Shown here in pieces: positions 31,493-33,327 of a stretch of DNA of 33,327 bases. The DNA is taken from positions 1-33,327 of the forward strand of contig JAZUMF010000100.1 in NCBI GenBank assembly GCA_045603485.1, read 5' to 3'. The translations under genes and the position numbers were made by a program. Position 1 is the stretch's first letter, and the number at the start of each line of letters is the position of its first letter. This DNA is from RGIG5952 sp045603485. GTDB lineage: Bacteria > Verrucomicrobiota > Kiritimatiellia > RFP12 > JAAYLN01. The notes under the pieces were generated by a model that saw only the letters and a list, made by a program, of their open reading frames with translations, did no database searches and was not told where the DNA came from.

Positions 31493-31721
31493 AAGCGCCC
31501 ACCTAAAAATATGAATAAAAGACACGTCACGCGGAATAGCCCACGCAACGCATCTTACATATCGAGCTTTTAGGTTGAAGAATTGGTCGTTTTCAAGTAA
31601 AGCCAAATACGCAAGATTGCGTACGCTTGCAGGTTAGGTTTCCCACCCTACATCCTTCTCGCTCCAGGATTCACCCGTGGAGAGCCCAGCCGTCTTGATA
31701 CCACGACCAGTATGATAATTT

Positions 31722-31750
31722 ATTCTACACCTTAATATAACCAAAGTCAA
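31722..31750 (-). promoter_or_regulatory. Promoter of the BspA leader transcript
   Basis: On the minus strand TTGACT (31750-31745), 17 bases, TAGAAT (31727-31722). This is a good sigma-70-type promoter with an expected start near 31715. Confidence 0.7.
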
Positions 31751-31800
31751 ACTTTATACGCTAATTAAGACACTTTTAAAAAACTTTCTTAAGAGCTTTT

Positions 31801-31896
31801 AGGGGACACTCCTTTCTATTTCCCTTCACAATATCCTAATAACAAACATTTTAGATTTTTCACACACTCAAAATGAGATTACGGTGCGGAACAAAA
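31801..31896 (+). repeat. Repeat block 1, copy a
   Basis: This block of about 96 bp starts GGGGACA and ends GATTACGGTGCGGAACAAA. Related copies are at 32649-32742 and 32808-32904, with an inverted tail piece near 33085-33115. Confidence 0.8.
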
Positions 31897-32086
31897 TCTC
31901 ACAAACTCTCAGCGGCTCTGCGTTATCTGCGGTAAAATTTTTACTACGACTTAAAAAAAACTCTCTGCGCCTCTGCGGCTCTGCGTGAGGACTTTTAACA
32001 ACGACTTTTAAAATTCTCTGCGTCTTTGCGCCTCTGCGATAAAAATTTTTACTACTACTATTTACTACAAATTCTCTGTGCCTCTG

Positions 32087-32140
32087 TGATGATTCGCGGA
32101 TTGAGTTTTTGACAGGATTAACAAGATTAACAAGATTAGG
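32087..32140 (+). repeat. Repeat block 2, copy a
   Basis: TGATGATTCGCGGATTGAG followed by TTTTTGACAGGATTAACAAG and further AGATTAACA units. Copy b is at 32975-33029 and a shorter relative at 26633-26675. Confidence 0.8.
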
Positions 32141-32160
32141 ATTCGGTTTCTAGTTTTTAG

Positions 32161-32342
32161 ATTGGAAACAACCTAGACAACTGGTAAAAACAACTTTTAA
32201 GAGGTGCGCGGGCTAACATGCCCGCGCTCATCTACTTCAGTGTGATCTTCAAATATAATTGCTTTCAACAATGAGAAAAATTGGCTCGGGCGAGTTAGCC
32301 CGTGCCCCAAAGGTAAGTTGTTTCAAATAAGTTGTTTCCAAT
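32161..32342. mobile_element. 182-bp inverted-repeat (MITE- or BIME-like) element with two REP-like hairpins
   Basis: Terminal arms ATTGGAAACAAC (32161-32172) and GTTGTTTCCAAT (32331-32342) are perfect 12-bp inverted repeats. A second nested pair is AAACAACTT (32188-32196) and AAGTTGTTT (32315-32323). Inside lie two related GC-rich palindromes in opposite orientation: GCGCGGGC/GCCCGCGC (32206-32213 with 32220-32227) and CGGGC/GCCCG (about 32287-32302). Both read GGGCTAAC in one direction. No ORF is present. The overall plan resembles paired REPs (BIME) mobilised by a RAYT. Confidence 0.65.
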
Positions 32343-32386
32343 TAATAAAGTTGATTAGACTTGATATACCAAAATCTTGGCTCAAT

Positions 32387-32489
32387 AACTTCCCATAGCT
32401 CAAGCAAAGTTTGCAAGTAGGAGCAGTTTGATAGTTTGCGAGTTTGACAGTTTTTTTCACGCGGCGAAACTCCTCAACTCCCAATCTCC
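32387..32489 (+). repeat. Repeat block 3, copy a
   Basis: It begins AACTTCCCATAGCTCAAGC and contains TTTGCGAGTTTGACAG and CACGCGGCGAAACTCC. It is nearly identical to 33228-33327, about 840 bases downstream. Confidence 0.85.
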
Positions 32490-32523
32490 TCTTCTCCCGG
32501 AAGTTAAAGCAATCAACCTTTAA

Positions 32524-32569
32524 GTGTCACACTGTTACACTTGACACAATAGCAAAACCTCACTATACT
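32524..32569 (+). promoter_or_regulatory. Orphan copy of the RAYT promoter module
   Basis: TTGACA (32541-32546), 17 bases, TATACT (32564-32569), preceded by GTGTCACACTGTTACAC. The RAYT promoter has the same boxes, the same spacing and nearly the same upstream palindrome. No gene follows on the plus strand. Confidence 0.6.
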
Positions 32570-32648
32570 AACACAATAAATAGTCGGTATCACAATTTCT
32601 CTGCGTCTTTGCGGCTCTGCTCCTCTGCGATAAAACTTTCATTTATAT

Positions 32649-32742
32649 GGGGACAGTCCTTATCAATTCACTTCGCATTATCCTAATAACAAACATTCTA
32701 GATTTTTCACACCCAAAAAATGAGATTACGGTGCGGAACAAA
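32649..32742 (+). repeat. Repeat block 1, copy b
   Basis: It shares CCTAATAACAAACATT and GAGATTACGGTGCGGAACAAA-type strings with copy a, 848 bases away. Confidence 0.8.
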
Positions 32743-32807
32743 TTTTCTACAAAAATCTCTGCTCCTCTGCGGCTCTGCATTCTCTGCGATAAAAATTTCA
32801 CTTTTAT

Positions 32808-32904
32808 AGGGACAATCCTCTTTGATTCCGCTTCGAAATATCTTAATAATAAACATTCTAATTTTTCTACACACCCAAAATAAGATTACGGTGCGGAACA
32901 AAAT
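32808..32904 (+). repeat. Repeat block 1, copy c
   Basis: It follows copy b directly. With the preceding CTCTGCG stretch the two form a tandem unit of about 160 bp. It is more diverged than copies a and b. Confidence 0.8.
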
Positions 32905-32974
32905 CTCACAATTTTCTCTGCGGCTCTGCGTGAGGACTTTTAACTACGACTTTTACAATATCTCTGTAACTCTG

Positions 32975-33029
32975 TGATGATTCGCGGATTGAGTTTTTGA
33001 CAGGATTAACAAGATTAAACAGGATTACG
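32975..33029 (+). repeat. Repeat block 2, copy b
   Basis: Same string as 32087-32140 over its first 40-odd bases, continuing into AAACAGGATTACGAAATGGG, which matches the left-flank copy near 26660. Confidence 0.8.
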
Positions 33030-33227
33030 AAATGGGACTTTGTGTCTCTGCGCCTCTATGTTAAAATCAAAACAGCCGTTCGCATTTTGTTCCGCACCAT
33101 AATCTCATTTTAACCTCCAAACGACCAACTATCATAATATCTGTGTACTTCGCAAAAGGCACAAAAAACTTAACCTAAAAACTACAAAAATTATTCATTC
33201 TTCATTATTACCTATTACCTATTACCT

Positions 33228-33327
33228 AACTTCCCATAGCTTAAGCAAAGTTTGCAAGTAGAATCAGTTTGATAGTTTGCGAGTTTGACAGTTTTTTCAC
33301 GCGGCAAAACTCCCAATCTCCAAAACT
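33228..33327 (+). repeat. Repeat block 3, copy b (runs to window edge)
   Basis: Partner of 32387-32489 with only a few substitutions. It is preceded by a short tandem CCTATTA array (about 33210-33226). Confidence 0.85.

Larger units (their letters stand above)
31398..31715 (-). ncRNA. Structured 5' leader of the BspA-like gene, candidate cis-regulatory RNA
   Basis: Transcription is predicted to start near 31715, leaving a leader of about 318 bases. Stems visible on the minus strand are CTCCA/TGGAG (31662-31666 with 31678-31682) and TACGCAA/TTGCGTA (31608-31614 with 31617-31623). A long-range helix joins 31585-31589 plus 31593-31601 to 31488-31492 plus 31475-31483 (5 + 9 bp, all Watson-Crick). 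The terminator at 31441-31492 uses the same bases 31483-31492, so the two are mutually exclusive. I could not match it to a riboswitch class I know. An alternative is a free-standing small RNA ending at the terminator. Confidence 0.6.
31751..33327. other. Repeat-rich non-coding region
   Basis: I find no credible gene in these 1.58 kb. The open frames are short, lack ribosome-binding sites and run through repeats. The region consists of four repeat families (31801, 32087, 32387 and related copies), stretches built from variants of CTCTGCGCCTCTGCGGCTCTG (31908-32098, 32598-32635, 32755-32790, 32915-32960), a 182-bp inverted-repeat element and an orphan promoter-like copy. Confidence 0.75.

Noticed and set aside
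31394..31606. 70-codon open frame overlapping the start of the BspA-like gene (minus strand)
   Set aside because: It lies across the terminator and long-range stem of the leader and has no ribosome-binding site. The composition (many Arg, Trp, Cys) looks like translated RNA structure.
31450..31715. TnpB- or IscB-type guide (omega) RNA
   Set aside because: The structured RNA recalled such scaffolds, but no tnpB or iscB gene or remnant adjoins it and a clean promoter lies where the tnpB 3' end would be.
32444..32901. Three small overlapping open frames (plus and minus strand)
   Set aside because: They run through repeat blocks and CTCTGCG strings with no start signals; the residues merely reflect repeat DNA.

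Overview
The window looks like a chromosomal piece of a Gram-negative, host- or biomass-associated bacterium. The envelope evidence is a Kdo transferase, two lipoprotein signal peptides and ExbB/ExbD proteins. Polysaccharide and uronate catabolism, TIM-barrel sugar isomerases, a giant BspA-type leucine-rich-repeat protein and a REP-associated transposase together suggest the PVC superphylum (Kiritimatiellota/Lentisphaerae-like). That placement is inference; no rRNA gene or species-level marker is present.

Layout. (1) 1-753: a REP-associated tyrosine transposase (RAYT) on the minus strand, cut by the window edge, with a near-consensus promoter. (2) 895-2603 (+): a sugar-isomerase-like TIM barrel overlapping metF, closed by a bidirectional terminator. 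(3) 2675-11479 (-): fucosidase, amino-acid symporter, a pectinase-like/deacetylase fusion, CorA, Kdo transferase, an endonuclease/exonuclease/phosphatase protein and a second sugar-isomerase-like protein. (4) 11713-23575 (+): a long co-directional run that starts with uronate isomerase uxaC. It continues with a seven-gene envelope locus (two secreted or lipid-anchored proteins, an ExbD-like lipoprotein, a TPR protein, ExbB, ExbD and a TonB-like stub). Then come uxaE (tagaturonate epimerase), an ABC-2-like permease, yggS, hemolysin III and gluQ. (5) 23578-26582 (-): a thiamin salvage operon cytX-thiM-thiD with promoter and TPP riboswitch. (6) 26817-31397 (-): a 1526-residue BspA-like protein with a promoter, a structured leader and what looks like an attenuator. 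(7) 31751-33327: non-coding DNA packed with dispersed and tandem repeats, a 182-bp inverted-repeat element and an orphan copy of the RAYT promoter.

How the genes fit together. Fucosidase, the GH28-like fusion, UxaC and UxaE suggest growth on pectin- or mucin-type glycans. UxaC plus UxaE would channel galacturonate to tagaturonate and then fructuronate. The envelope locus inside the uronate genes is the most unusual coding part. Its ExbB and ExbD keep the family fold signatures but have lost the channel Asp and both channel Thr residues, and the TonB-like protein has no C-terminal domain. The leader of the BspA gene, where a long-range helix and an intrinsic terminator compete for the same bases, is the most unusual non-coding part.
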